From: DASZJY01 sp036260255
GTDB lineage: Bacteria; Actinomycetota; Acidimicrobiia; Acidimicrobiales; AC-14
Direction: 5' to 3'
DNA: 64,000 bases
NCBI GenBank assembly: GCA_036260255.1
Contig: DATAAF010000016.1
Location: 10,719 to 74,718 of the forward strand
Position numbers and translations under genes: made by a program. The notes beneath the pieces were generated by a model. The model was not told the origin of the DNA, made no database searches, and was given only the letters and a program-made list of their open reading frames with translations. Shown piece after piece: positions 1 to 7,853 of the stretch (position 1 is its first letter; each line of letters opens with the position of its first letter).

Positions 1-527
1 GTGGCGGGAGTCTGGTCGGCGATCCAGGTGTCCGCCGGCCGCACGACCAGGCTGTCGGTGACCCGGTAGGTCGAGCGGGCGCCGCCCAGCGAGAACACGA
101 CGAGGTCGCCGGCCTGCAGCTCGTGGATGCGGGCGAAGGGCCGGCCATGGGTCGCCCGGTGGCCGGCGATCACCGCGTTGCCCCGCTCCCCCGGCAGGGC
201 CGAGCCTGGCCAGTGGCTCGGCCCGCGGTCGATGTTGTTGAGTGTCACCCCCTCGAACAGGGGCTGCACGAGCCCGATGCGGGGGATCTCGATCGTGCCG
301 ATCTGGACGACGGGCTCGGGGGCGTAGGGGTCGTCGGGGATCCTGACCGGACGGGGGAGAGCGGTGGTGTCGGGTGCCGTCTCGTGCGCCGGCGGGAGGA
401 CAATGGTGGGCAGCGGCGAGGCGCTGACGCCGGCGGGCGGCGAGGACGGTTGGCCGGCGGCGCACGCCCCCGTGGCCAGGGCCACGGCCACCCCGACGAC
501 CGTGGCAAGGCGGCAGTGCTTGCGCAC
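1..527 (-). CDS. Class E sortase, C-terminal part outside window
   Basis: Transpeptidase of the cell envelope that would cut a sorting signal and attach proteins to the wall or to each other. The gene runs off the left edge. The visible part has a short Lys/Arg N-terminus, a hydrophobic stretch ending in a lipobox-like TGAC, a Pro-rich linker, then the sortase barrel start (IEIPRIGL, FEGVTLNNIDRGPSHWPG) and the motif AGHRATHGRPF with the catalytic His. The catalytic Cys and Arg lie beyond the edge. I chose the GTG at 527 because it is the first usable start after an in-frame TGA and gives a signal-like N-terminus. It is divergent from the HEAT-repeat gene with 34 bp between starts. Family assignment is firm; substrate unknown. 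Confidence 0.88.
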   Translation of the reverse strand, partial: MRKHCRLATVVGVAVALATGACAAGQPSSPPAGVSASPLPTIVLPPAHETAPDTTALPRPVRIPDDPYAPEPVVQIGTIEIPRIGLVQPLFEGVTLNNIDRGPSHWPGSALPGERGNAVIAGHRATHGRPFARIHELQAGDLVVFSLGGARSTYRVTDSLVVRPADTWIADQTPA

Positions 528-561
528 CAGGTCATGGTGTCACGGCGAGCGGCAGCCCGGC

Positions 562-1170
562 ATGCGCGTGGATGACCCGGCCGGTCGCCGGCGCGAGGCC
601 GCCCTCGCCGGCCACCGGGGCGACGCCGCCGCCGCCCGTGCGCTGCTCGGGGACCGCGTCGGCGCAGTGCGGGCGACCGCGCTGGCCGCCCTGGCCCGCG
701 CCGGTGACCTCCGGCCCGACGAGCTGCAGGCCGCCCTCGCCGATGTCGACCCGGCGGTGCGGCGGCGCGCCTGCGAGCTGGCGGCGACCGTGCCCACCGT
801 GGCCGCCGCCGACCTACGGCCGTTGCTCGCCGACGCCGATCCCACCGTGGTCGAGGTGGCCGCCTGGGCCCTGGGCGAGCGGGGCGCCGAGGCGGCCGGC
901 GCGGTGGACGACGTCGCCGCCGTGGCCACCGGCCACACCGACCACCTCGCCCGGGAGGCGGCGGTGGCCGCCCTTGGCGCCATCGGCGACGAGCGGGGGC
1001 TGCCCGCCATCCTCGCCGCCACCCGCGACCGGGCCACCGTCCGCCGGAGGGCGGTGATCGCCCTCGCCCCCTTCTCCGGTCCCGACGTCGACGCCGCCCT
1101 CGAGGCCGCCCTCGCCGACCGCGACTGGCAGGTCCGCCAGGCCGCCGAGGACCTGACCGGCCGCCACTAA
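562..1170 (+). CDS. HEAT-repeat (PBS-lyase-type) protein
   Basis: A protein of about 202 residues made almost entirely of Ala/Leu/Asp-rich helical pairs of about 30 residues, with repeated signatures such as DPAVRRRA, DPTVVEVAAWALGE, LAREAAVAALGAIGD and DRDWQVRQAA. This is the pattern of PBS-lyase HEAT-like repeats, which act as protein-binding solenoids. No catalytic motif and no signal peptide are seen, so it is probably a cytoplasmic scaffold. The ATG at 562 is preferred over upstream in-frame starts because the repeats begin just after it and the earlier sequence overlaps the divergent sortase gene. Partner unknown. It ends just before a strong palindrome shared with mreB. Confidence 0.78.
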   Translation: MRVDDPAGRRREAALAGHRGDAAAARALLGDRVGAVRATALAALARAGDLRPDELQAALADVDPAVRRRACELAATVPTVAAADLRPLLADADPTVVEVAAWALGERGAEAAGAVDDVAAVATGHTDHLAREAAVAALGAIGDERGLPAILAATRDRATVRRRAVIALAPFSGPDVDAALEAALADRDWQVRQAAEDLTGRH

Positions 1171-1182
1171 CCGCCGATCACT

Positions 1183-1234
1183 CGAACCGGCGGTGGATTC
1201 TTGCGCCCCAGCGCACGAAACCACCGCCGGTTCG
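1183..1234. terminator. Bidirectional hairpin between HEAT gene and mreB
   Basis: Perfect 14-bp inverted arms at 1183-1196 and 1221-1234 enclose a 24-nt loop that holds a second small hairpin (5-bp stem, 1202-1206 with 1211-1215). It sits between two convergent genes, 12 bp after one stop and 10 bp before the other. No T-run follows on either strand, so it is a terminator by position and stem strength rather than by a classical intrinsic motif. Confidence 0.65.
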
Positions 1235-1244
1235 CCGAAGGGGT

Positions 1245-2249
1245 CTACCTCTCGGCCCCCATGAACAGCACCTTCAGGGACTCGAACGCCTCGAGGCACT
1301 TGCCGGCACCGAGCACGACGCACTCGAGAGGGGCGTCGACGAGGTGCACGGGGAGGGCGGTCTCCTCGGCCAGCCGGCGGTCGATGCCCCGTAGCAACCC
1401 ACCGCCACCGACGAGGTGGATGCCCTGGATGATGAGGTCCTGGGCCAGCTCGGGCGGGGCGAAGCCCAGACAGTTGATCACCGAGTCGACGATGGCCCGC
1501 ACCTGCTCGTCGATCGCCTCTCGCACCTCGCCGGGCGAGAGGATCGCCGTCTTCGGGAGGCCGGACATGAGGTCGCGGCCCCGCACCTCGGCCTTGACGT
1601 CGTCGTTGACGGGATAGGCGGAGCCGATCGCCAGCTTGATCTCCTCGGCCGTGCGCTCTCCGATCGCCATGCCGTACTCGCGGCGGACGTAGGACTGAAG
1701 CGCGGCGTCGATGTCGAACGACCCGACGCGGATGGCCTGGAGGGCGACGATCCCGCCGAGGGAGATCATCGCCGTCTCGGTGGTGCCTCCCCCGATGTCG
1801 ACGACCATGTTCCCCAACGGCTCGTGCACGGGGAGGCCGGCGCCGATGGCGGCGGCCATCGGCTGGGCGACCAGCTGGGCGTCGGCCGCTCCCGCCTGGC
1901 GGGCCGCCTCCTTGACCGCCCGCCGCTCGACCTCGGTGATCGCCGACGGCACGCACAACAGCACCCGCGGCCGCTGGAAGCGGGACAGCCCGGCCCGCTG
2001 GAGCAGGAGGCGGATCATCCGCTGGGTGATGTCGAAGTCGGTGATGGCGCCCTTGCGCAACGGGCGCACCGCCTGGATGTAGCCGGGCGTCCGTCCGATC
2101 ATGTGCCACGCCTGGTGGCCCATCGCCAGCACGTCCTGGGTCTGGACGTTCAGGGCGATCACCGTCGGCTCGTTGAGGACGATCCCCCGGCTCTTGGCGT
2201 AGACCAGGGTGTTGGCCGTGCCCAGGTCGATGGCCAGGTCCCTAGCCAG
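1245..2249 (-). CDS. mreB: Rod-shape determining protein MreB (actin-like ATPase)
   Basis: Bacterial actin homologue that polymerises under the membrane and directs lateral wall synthesis. The protein has the phosphate-1 motif DLAIDLGTANTLVY, the phosphate-2 motif VVDIGGGTTETAMI and the adenosine motif HLVGGGGLLRGI, and about 334 residues, the normal size. The family N-terminus (M)ARDLAIDLGTANT is reproduced only if translation starts at the CTG at 2249; this codon overlaps the TAG of the upstream gene and is preceded by a G-rich ribosome-binding sequence. The only in-frame ATG (2345) would add 32 unlike residues and overlap the upstream gene by about 100 bp. No mreC/mreD is adjacent. Confidence 0.93.
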   Translation of the reverse strand: MARDLAIDLGTANTLVYAKSRGIVLNEPTVIALNVQTQDVLAMGHQAWHMIGRTPGYIQAVRPLRKGAITDFDITQRMIRLLLQRAGLSRFQRPRVLLCVPSAITEVERRAVKEAARQAGAADAQLVAQPMAAAIGAGLPVHEPLGNMVVDIGGGTTETAMISLGGIVALQAIRVGSFDIDAALQSYVRREYGMAIGERTAEEIKLAIGSAYPVNDDVKAEVRGRDLMSGLPKTAILSPGEVREAIDEQVRAIVDSVINCLGFAPPELAQDLIIQGIHLVGGGGLLRGIDRRLAEETALPVHLVDAPLECVVLGAGKCLEAFESLKVLFMGAER

Positions 2250-2451
2250 GGCGCCGGCTCCCCCCGTCGTCGCGTGCGCGCGTCGTCCTCTTGGGCGCGG
2301 CGTCCTCTGTTGGAGCCAGGGCGTCGAGCTCCCGGGCGAACGCACGCAGGCTGTGCTCCATCGACTGGGGTCGGCGGTGCCGCAGCCACAGCACGAGGAA
2401 CCCGATGAGGCTGATCACGAGCGCGATCCCCAAGAAAACGAGGTTGCTCAT
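2242..2451 (-). CDS. Small single-pass membrane protein
   Basis: A 69-residue protein with one N-terminal membrane segment (about residues 3-22, VFLGIALVISLIGFLVLW) followed by a charged cytoplasmic tail rich in Arg and Asp. Its ATG overlaps the TGA of moaE (ATGA) and its TAG overlaps the inferred start of mreB, so the three genes look translationally coupled. I do not recognise the family. The position directly before mreB suggests a membrane partner in shape or wall synthesis, but this is inference from position only. Confidence 0.7.
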   Translation of the reverse strand: MSNLVFLGIALVISLIGFLVLWLRHRRPQSMEHSLRAFARELDALAPTEDAAPKRTTRARDDGGSRRPG

Positions 2452-2942
2452 CCCGCCACCTTGGGGACGTCGGCCAGCTCCGCCACCTCGGCGACCGGAT
2501 GGGCGCAGGACGACCAGTCCTCGCCGCCGTCCCACGTCTCGCGCTTCCAGATGGGGACAGTGGCCTTGAGGGTGTCGATGCACCAGCGGGCGGCGGCGAA
2601 CGCCTCCGGCCGGTGGGGCGCGGAGACGACCACGACGACCGACGCCTCGGTGACGGCCAGCTTCCCCGTGCGGTGGAGCAGGGCCAGCCGTCCGAGCGCC
2701 GGCCACCGCCGGTGGGCCTCGGCGACGATGGCCGCCATCCGCGGGCCGGCCTCCTCCTCGTACGCCTCGTACTCCAGGGCGGTCACGTTCGCCCGTCCGT
2801 CGGCGTGGTCGCGGACGGTGCCGGTGAACACGACGACCGCCCCGCAGTCGGGGCGGACCGCCCACTCCAGGGCGGCGGCCACGGGAAGGGGCTCGTCGCC
2901 CAGCGCGACCCAGTCGTCGGCCGAGGTATTGCGCACCACCAC
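2448..2942 (-). CDS. moaE: Molybdopterin synthase catalytic subunit MoaE
   Basis: Large subunit of molybdopterin synthase, which inserts sulfur carried by MoaD thiocarboxylate into precursor Z. Visible signatures are GAVVVFTGTVRDHADG, LEYEAYEEEAGPRM, LLHRTGKLAVTEASVVVVVSAPHR and the lysine-rich KATVPIWKRE active-site end. Length is about 164 residues with the GTG at 2942; two adjacent in-frame GTG codons and a TTG nearby make the exact start uncertain. The gene is divergent from a protease gene (115 bp between starts). No moaD or other cofactor gene is next to it, which is unusual but not rare in actinobacteria. Confidence 0.9.
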   Translation of the reverse strand: MVVRNTSADDWVALGDEPLPVAAALEWAVRPDCGAVVVFTGTVRDHADGRANVTALEYEAYEEEAGPRMAAIVAEAHRRWPALGRLALLHRTGKLAVTEASVVVVVSAPHRPEAFAAARWCIDTLKATVPIWKRETWDGGEDWSSCAHPVAEVAELADVPKVAG

Positions 2943-3056
2943 CGCCAATGCTATCGGCGACCACTTTGCCGACCAGCATCTTGCCGCCGCCGGACTCCGA
3001 CGAAAACGGGGCGCCTGAAGGGGAATCCAGGAGGGCCGCCGGTAACGTGGGTCCTC

Positions 3057-4259
3057 ATGGAGTTCGTCGATCCGGAGGACGAACGCTCTTCGTTCCGAGA
3101 GCCTCCGTCCCCGGACGACCGGCTGTGGCGCCACCCCTCGGAGCTGCCCTCGCCCTTCCCGGCCGCCTCGGGCCGGCGATCTTCGAGCGGGACGTCACTC
3201 TGGCTGGTGGCGGCGGTGTCGGCCCTCGGCGCCAGCCTCCTCTCCACCGGGCTGGTGGTGGCGTTCGTCCGCCGGGACCGGGCGCCGTCGCCGACCACCG
3301 CCGTCGAGCGGGAGCTGGTGCGGCCGCGCACCGCCGCAAACGCCGCCCCCTCGGCCGTCGTCGACATCGCGGAGCGGGTGCGGCCGGCCATCGCCCAGCT
3401 CAAGACCGAGGTCGGCGACCAGCCCGGGACCGGGTCGGGCGTGTTCTTGCGCAGCGACGGCCACGTGCTGACCAACGCCCATGTCGTCGAGGGCGCCACG
3501 ACCATCAGGGTGGTGATGGCCAACGGCCGGGAGCTCCCCGCCCGTCTCATCGGGGCCGATCCGGACACCGACACCGCCGTCGTCAAAGTCGACGGCGGGC
3601 CCTTCCCGGTGGCCACCCTGGGCTCAGCCCTCGACCTCCGCGTCGGCCAGACCGCCATCGCCATCGGCTCCCCCCTCGGCCTCGCCGGTGGCCCGTCGGT
3701 GAGCGTCGGCGTGGTGAGCGGCCTGCACCGGGAGATCCGGCCCCGAGGGAGCAGCCGCACCCTCGTCGACCTCATCCAGACCGACGCCACCATCGTGCCC
3801 GGGTCCTCGGGCGGCGCCCTCCTCGACGCCGACGGGGCGGTGATCGGCATCACCACCGCAGTGGCGTCGAGCGAGGGGGGCATCGAGGGCGTGGGGTTCG
3901 CCACGCCGATCGAGGTGGCCCGATCGGTGGCGGACGAGCTCATCCGCACCGGACGGGTCGTGCACGTGTGGCTGGGCATCGAGGGCACCGACCTCGACGG
4001 CGCGCTGGCCGAGGAGCTCCAGCTCGACGGGGGGGCGATGGTCGGTCAGGTCAAGGACGGGAGCCCGGCGGATCAGAGCGGGCTGGCGGCGCGCGACGTG
4101 GTTGTGGCGCTCGACGGGCGCCAGGTCAAGTCGATGGGCGAGCTGGTCGTCGCCCTGCGGGGGCGGGCCCCGGGCCAGACGGTGATCCTCGAGGTGGTGC
4201 GGGACCGCCAGCGCCGCACCATGGCGGTCACGCTCGCCGAGCGGCCGCCGCCGCCCTGA
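3057..4259 (+). CDS. HtrA/DegP-like membrane-anchored serine protease with PDZ domain
   Basis: Envelope quality-control protease of about 400 residues. A polar N-terminus is followed by one membrane segment (about residues 45-68), so the protease faces outside the membrane. The trypsin-like domain shows the triad: His in LTNAHVVEG, Asp in DPDTDTAVVK, Ser in VPGSSGGALL. A single C-terminal PDZ domain covers about residues 305-395 (WLGIEGTDL to VILEVVRD). ATG at 3057 starts MEFVDPEDERSS, a tail type common in actinobacterial members. It is followed after 34 bp by the zincin-like gene on the same strand. A second protease of this type lies at 21021-22187. Confidence 0.92.
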   Translation: MEFVDPEDERSSFREPPSPDDRLWRHPSELPSPFPAASGRRSSSGTSLWLVAAVSALGASLLSTGLVVAFVRRDRAPSPTTAVERELVRPRTAANAAPSAVVDIAERVRPAIAQLKTEVGDQPGTGSGVFLRSDGHVLTNAHVVEGATTIRVVMANGRELPARLIGADPDTDTAVVKVDGGPFPVATLGSALDLRVGQTAIAIGSPLGLAGGPSVSVGVVSGLHREIRPRGSSRTLVDLIQTDATIVPGSSGGALLDADGAVIGITTAVASSEGGIEGVGFATPIEVARSVADELIRTGRVVHVWLGIEGTDLDGALAEELQLDGGAMVGQVKDGSPADQSGLAARDVVVALDGRQVKSMGELVVALRGRAPGQTVILEVVRDRQRRTMAVTLAERPPPP

Positions 4260-4293
4260 CGCCGAGCCTCATGGGCCCGCGTACCATGCCGCG

Positions 4294-5466
4294 ATGAGCA
4301 GCGACCCTCCGGGAGGGCGCAACCCCTTCGAGGGCTGGCCGATGTTCGGCGACCTGGTCCGCTGGTTCAGCGGGTCGGGCCCGGTCAACTGGGACGTGGC
4401 CCGCCAGACGGCGCAGTGGACCGCTACCGAGGGCGCGAGCGAGCCCAACGTCGACCCGCTCGAGCGCCTGCGCCTGGAGGAGCTGCTCCGCGTCGCCGAC
4501 CTCCACGTCAACGAGGCCACCGGCCTGTCCACCTCGCTCGGCGGCGGCGTGCTCGCCGTCCTGCCCGTGACCCGGGGCGACTGGGCGCTGCACAGCATGG
4601 AGGCGTACCGGCCCTTCCTCGAGCGCCTGGCCCGCTCATTGGCCGACTCCGCCACCGACGAGGTCGCCGAGGACCCCGCCACCGAGCTCCTCGGCGACCT
4701 GGGCAAGCTTCTCGTGCCCGTGCTCCTAGGCGTGCAGTCCGGGTACATGATCGGCAACCTGGCCCGGCGGTCGCTCGGGCAGTACGACCAGCCCCTCCCC
4801 CGCCCTCCGGCCGACCAGCTCCTCGTAGTGCCGGCCAATATCGAAGCCTTCGGGAAGGAGTGGGACCTCCCTCCCGCCGACGTCCGCATGTGGGTGTGCC
4901 TGCGGGAGGTCACCTACCACGCGGTGCTGGGGCGGCCCCACGTGCGGGCGCGTCTCCACGCCTACCTCGACGACTACGTCAGCCGCTTCGAGGTCAACCC
5001 CGACGCCGTCGAACGCAGCGTCGGCGAGCTCGACCCCAGCGACCCCGAGGCGCTCAGGCGGCTCCTGGGGAACCCCGAGACGCTGCTGGGGGCGGTGCAG
5101 ACCGACGCCCAGCGGGAGGTGCTGGCCCGGCTGGCCGACCTGCTGGCGGTGGTCGTCGGGTACGTCGACCACGTCCTGGAGACGGTGGGGCACCGGCTGG
5201 TCGGGTCGTACCAGCGGGTGACCGAGGCCATGAACCGGCGGCGGGTCGAGGCGTCGGAGGGCGAGAAGTTCGCCGGCCGGCTCATCGGGCTGGCCCTCGA
5301 GCGGCGCGAGTACGAGCGAGGGGCGGCGTTCGTCGACGGGGTGGTCGAGCGGGCCGGGGAGGAGGGCCTGCGCCGCCTGTGGCAGTCGGAGCGTGATCTC
5401 CCCACCCCCGCCGAGGTCGAGGCCCCCGGCCTCTGGCTGGCGAGGATCGACCTCCCCGAGGACTAG
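4294..5466 (+). CDS. Zincin-like DUF2342 family protein with altered zinc motif
   Basis: About 390 residues, all-helical, matching the DUF2342/Zincin_2 (putative zinc metallopeptidase) family of actinobacteria: start PFEGWPMFGDLVRWF, VNWDVARQTAQW, and the region QLLVVPANIEAF ahead of the motif region. At the place where I expect HExxH the sequence reads REVTYH (residues about 207-212), so both canonical His ligands appear replaced (by Arg and Tyr), although the Glu and a following His remain. It may therefore be non-catalytic or bind metal differently. The stop overlaps the convergent MFS gene through a shared CTAG. Substrate unknown. Confidence 0.82.
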   Translation: MSSDPPGGRNPFEGWPMFGDLVRWFSGSGPVNWDVARQTAQWTATEGASEPNVDPLERLRLEELLRVADLHVNEATGLSTSLGGGVLAVLPVTRGDWALHSMEAYRPFLERLARSLADSATDEVAEDPATELLGDLGKLLVPVLLGVQSGYMIGNLARRSLGQYDQPLPRPPADQLLVVPANIEAFGKEWDLPPADVRMWVCLREVTYHAVLGRPHVRARLHAYLDDYVSRFEVNPDAVERSVGELDPSDPEALRRLLGNPETLLGAVQTDAQREVLARLADLLAVVVGYVDHVLETVGHRLVGSYQRVTEAMNRRRVEASEGEKFAGRLIGLALERREYERGAAFVDGVVERAGEEGLRRLWQSERDLPTPAEVEAPGLWLARIDLPED

Positions 5467-6758
5467 TGGCCGGGCGGGTTCTGGCCCCGGGAAGGGGTTG
5501 ATTTCCAACCACTTTCGTCACCCAATTGGCCGAGGGACACTGCCCGGTGGTGGCGGGCCGCGGAGAGGCCGCCGGCGTAGAGGACGAAGGCGGTGGCGGC
5601 GGCCAGCGAGATGACCAGCATCCCCGGGCGGCTGGGGATCGGGAGGATGACGGGGACCGCGGCACCGGCGACCCAGACCAGCTGGAAGCGCGTCTCGAAG
5701 CGAGCGAAGGTGCGGCCCCGCACGGCGTCGGGGGCGTCCCGCTGGACGATGCTGTCGAACGCCAGCTTGCCCGCCCCGGCCCCCAGCCCGACCATGGCGG
5801 CGAGGGCGGCGATGGCGGGACGACCGCCGAAGCGGGCGCAGGCGGCGGCGACCAGCGACACCATCAGGAGCGACCCGGCCAGGATCCTCTCCTCGGCGAA
5901 CCGGCGGCGGAGGAAAGGTGCGACGGCGGCGCCGAGGAAGGACCCGGCCATGCTGGTGGCCAGCACCACGCCGAACCACCACGAGGGGGCGTTGTCCCGC
6001 CGCAGGGCGAAGGCGGTCAGGAACACGAGGAAGCCGACGATCCCCCGGAGCACGGCCATGGCCGTCACCCCCAGGCGGATGCTGGGGGCGTGCAGCTCGG
6101 CCTTCTCGGCGGTGGTGGGCAGTGGCGTGGTGGCGTCGGGCGGGCGGACGAGGCGAAAGCCGGCCACCGTCGCGGCCACGAAGGCGACGGCCGCCAGGCC
6201 TACCACCCACGGGCCCCCGAGGAAGCCGATCTTCAGGACGGCGGCGCCGGGGATGGCGGCGACGAACCCGGCCACCACCGCGATCACCGAGAGCCGGGAG
6301 TTGGCCTCGACCAGCTCGCCCTCGCCGCCGACAGTCGCCGGGACCAGGGCGCTCTTGGTGACCGAGTAGGCCTTCGACAGGACCAGCACCATGAACGCCT
6401 CGGGGAACAGCAGGAGGCTGTCCAGATGGCGGGCCATGAAGAGGCAAATCACCGCCCGCCCGGCGTTGGTAACGATGACCATCGTGCGCCGCCCGCCCCG
6501 GCTGCGATCGAGGGCGGGGCCGATCAGGGGCGCCACCACCGCGAACGGCGCCATGGTGAGGAGCAGGTAGAGGGCGACCCGCCCCTTGGCCGCGCTGGGC
6601 GAGATCGAGAAGAACAGCGAGCCGGCCAGGGCCAGGGTGACGAGGGTGTCCCCGGCGGTGGACAGGACGTGGGTGAGGGCCAGGCGGGAGAACGGGGTGC
6701 GCCCGAGCCGCGACCGGGCGGGCGGGGTCAGCGGCCTCCACCCCGGCTGGGCGCCCAT
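5463..6758 (-). CDS. MFS transporter
   Basis: A 431-residue integral membrane protein with about 12 hydrophobic segments, no signal peptide and the loop motif DRSRGGRR between early helices (about residues 84-91), typical of the major facilitator superfamily. Hydrophobic runs such as LYLLLTMAPFAVVAPLIGPAL and MVLVLSKAYSVTKSALVPA are clear. The general type resembles enterobactin-exporter/MFS_3-like permeases, but the substrate cannot be told. It is transcribed alone and convergent with the zincin-like gene, sharing a CTAG at the stops. The ATG at 6758 lies 40 nt from the next gene's 3' end. Confidence 0.85.
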   Translation of the reverse strand: MGAQPGWRPLTPPARSRLGRTPFSRLALTHVLSTAGDTLVTLALAGSLFFSISPSAAKGRVALYLLLTMAPFAVVAPLIGPALDRSRGGRRTMVIVTNAGRAVICLFMARHLDSLLLFPEAFMVLVLSKAYSVTKSALVPATVGGEGELVEANSRLSVIAVVAGFVAAIPGAAVLKIGFLGGPWVVGLAAVAFVAATVAGFRLVRPPDATTPLPTTAEKAELHAPSIRLGVTAMAVLRGIVGFLVFLTAFALRRDNAPSWWFGVVLATSMAGSFLGAAVAPFLRRRFAEERILAGSLLMVSLVAAACARFGGRPAIAALAAMVGLGAGAGKLAFDSIVQRDAPDAVRGRTFARFETRFQLVWVAGAAVPVILPIPSRPGMLVISLAAATAFVLYAGGLSAARHHRAVSLGQLGDESGWKSTPSRGQNPPGH

Positions 6759-6808
6759 GCCCTCATCGTAGGAGGGGGTGACGCTCGGCCGTCAGCGGTG
6801 TTTACCGG

Positions 6809-7852
6809 CTAACGCGTGGTGCCCGCGGCCCGGCCGCGGCTCCCCGAGGTCCTCGCCGCCCGCTTGACCCCCGCCGCCCGCTTGGTGGTCGCCGCCTTCT
6901 TGGTCGCCGCCTTCTTGGTCGCCGCCTTCTTGGTGCCCGCCGCCCGCTTGCCTGTGGCGGCGCCGGCCTGGCGGGCGGTGGTCCTGGCGTCCGTCCTGGT
7001 CTCCCGGGCGGCGCCCTGGGCCGCCCGCTTGACGTTCCGAGCGGCGCTCCTGGCCTCGCCCTTCACCTCCTCGGTGGCGTCCTCCGCCTCATCCTTGACC
7101 GTGGCGGTGGAGCGCTTCACCTGGGTGCGGATCTTGTCGGTCGCCGCGGTCAGGGCGGCGTCGGTGGCCGTCTCCTTCACCCGCTCGAGGCTCTGACGGG
7201 CGGTGGACTGGATCTCCCCGGCGACGTTCCGGCCGACCTCCTTGGCCTGCTCGGCCAGCGGGTCGACGAAGCCCGTCCGCGCTCTCTCGACCAGCTCGCG
7301 CTCGCGCTGGGTGGGAGGCAGCAGGGCGGCCGCTCCGAAGCCGGCGGCGAAGGCCAACAGGCCGGCCGCCAGCGGGTTCCCCCGGGCCTGCTGGCGCGCC
7401 GCGTCGGGTGCGTCGGCCACCGAGGCGGCCGCTCCCCGGGCCCGCCGGGCCAGTGCCTGCGTCTGGCCCCGTGCGGCACCGCCGGCACGGCCTTGGCCGC
7501 GCCCCGTGCCAGCGGCCTGGCGGGAGCGGCCGGCGGCCGTCCCGGCGGTCTGGCGGCTCCGGCCGGCGGCGGCACCCGCGAGCGGAGGCACCCGGTCGCC
7601 GCCCACGTCGCCGTCGTCGTCGCTCCCGACCATGTTCCGCACTCCTCGCTTGACGCCCTCGGCGCCCTTCTGGGCCAACCGCTTGGGCCTCACCTTGTCC
7701 TTCACGTCGTCGACCTTGTCGGCCAGGCCCGCCTTGGCCCGCTCCATCACCCTCTCGGGCGCCACCTTGTCGCCGATGGCCTCGAGGGTGTCGCCCAGGT
7801 CCTCGCGCACGTCCTCGATCTCGCCGCGCAGCTCCTCGGCCCGGGTTCCCAT
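6809..7852 (-). CDS. DUF3618 protein with histone H1-like Lys/Ala tail
   Basis: About 347 residues. The N-terminus (MGTRAEELRGEIEDVREDLGDTL...) is the DUF3618 helical motif; after an Arg/Gly/Gln-rich linker there is one membrane-capable segment (NPLAAGLLAFAAGFGAAALL, about residues 178-197), long amphipathic helices, and a C-terminal tail of KKAAT repeats like histone H1 and mycobacterial HupB/Hlp tails. This suggests a membrane-associated protein whose tail could touch nucleic acid or acidic polymers; that role is inference. ATG 7852 lies one base after the previous stop with a GGAGG ribosome site, so it is coupled to the Holin-X gene upstream. Confidence 0.75.
   Translation of the reverse strand: MGTRAEELRGEIEDVREDLGDTLEAIGDKVAPERVMERAKAGLADKVDDVKDKVRPKRLAQKGAEGVKRGVRNMVGSDDDGDVGGDRVPPLAGAAAGRSRQTAGTAAGRSRQAAGTGRGQGRAGGAARGQTQALARRARGAAASVADAPDAARQQARGNPLAAGLLAFAAGFGAAALLPPTQRERELVERARTGFVDPLAEQAKEVGRNVAGEIQSTARQSLERVKETATDAALTAATDKIRTQVKRSTATVKDEAEDATEEVKGEARSAARNVKRAAQGAARETRTDARTTARQAGAATGKRAAGTKKAATKKAATKKAATTKRAAGVKRAARTSGSRGRAAGTTR
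6887..6931 (-). repeat. Three exact 15-bp tandem repeats in the KKAAT tail
   Basis: Three consecutive identical 15-bp units (6887-6901, 6902-6916, 6917-6931) encode KKAAT units of the DUF3618 protein tail. Exact nucleotide identity points to recent slippage expansion. Confidence 0.9.
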
Positions 7853-7853
7853 C

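Noticed and set aside
814..2109. Long minus-strand open frame over HEAT gene and mreB
   Set aside because: Arg/Gly/Pro-rich translation with no family sense; out-of-frame shadow of mreB in GC-rich DNA.
5470..5525. Short GGTTG/CAACC inverted repeat as terminator
   Set aside because: Lies inside the MFS coding region and the stem is only 5 bp.
6884..6935. Possible CRISPR-like or minisatellite repeats
   Set aside because: The repeats are contiguous codons of a KKAAT protein tail, without spacers.
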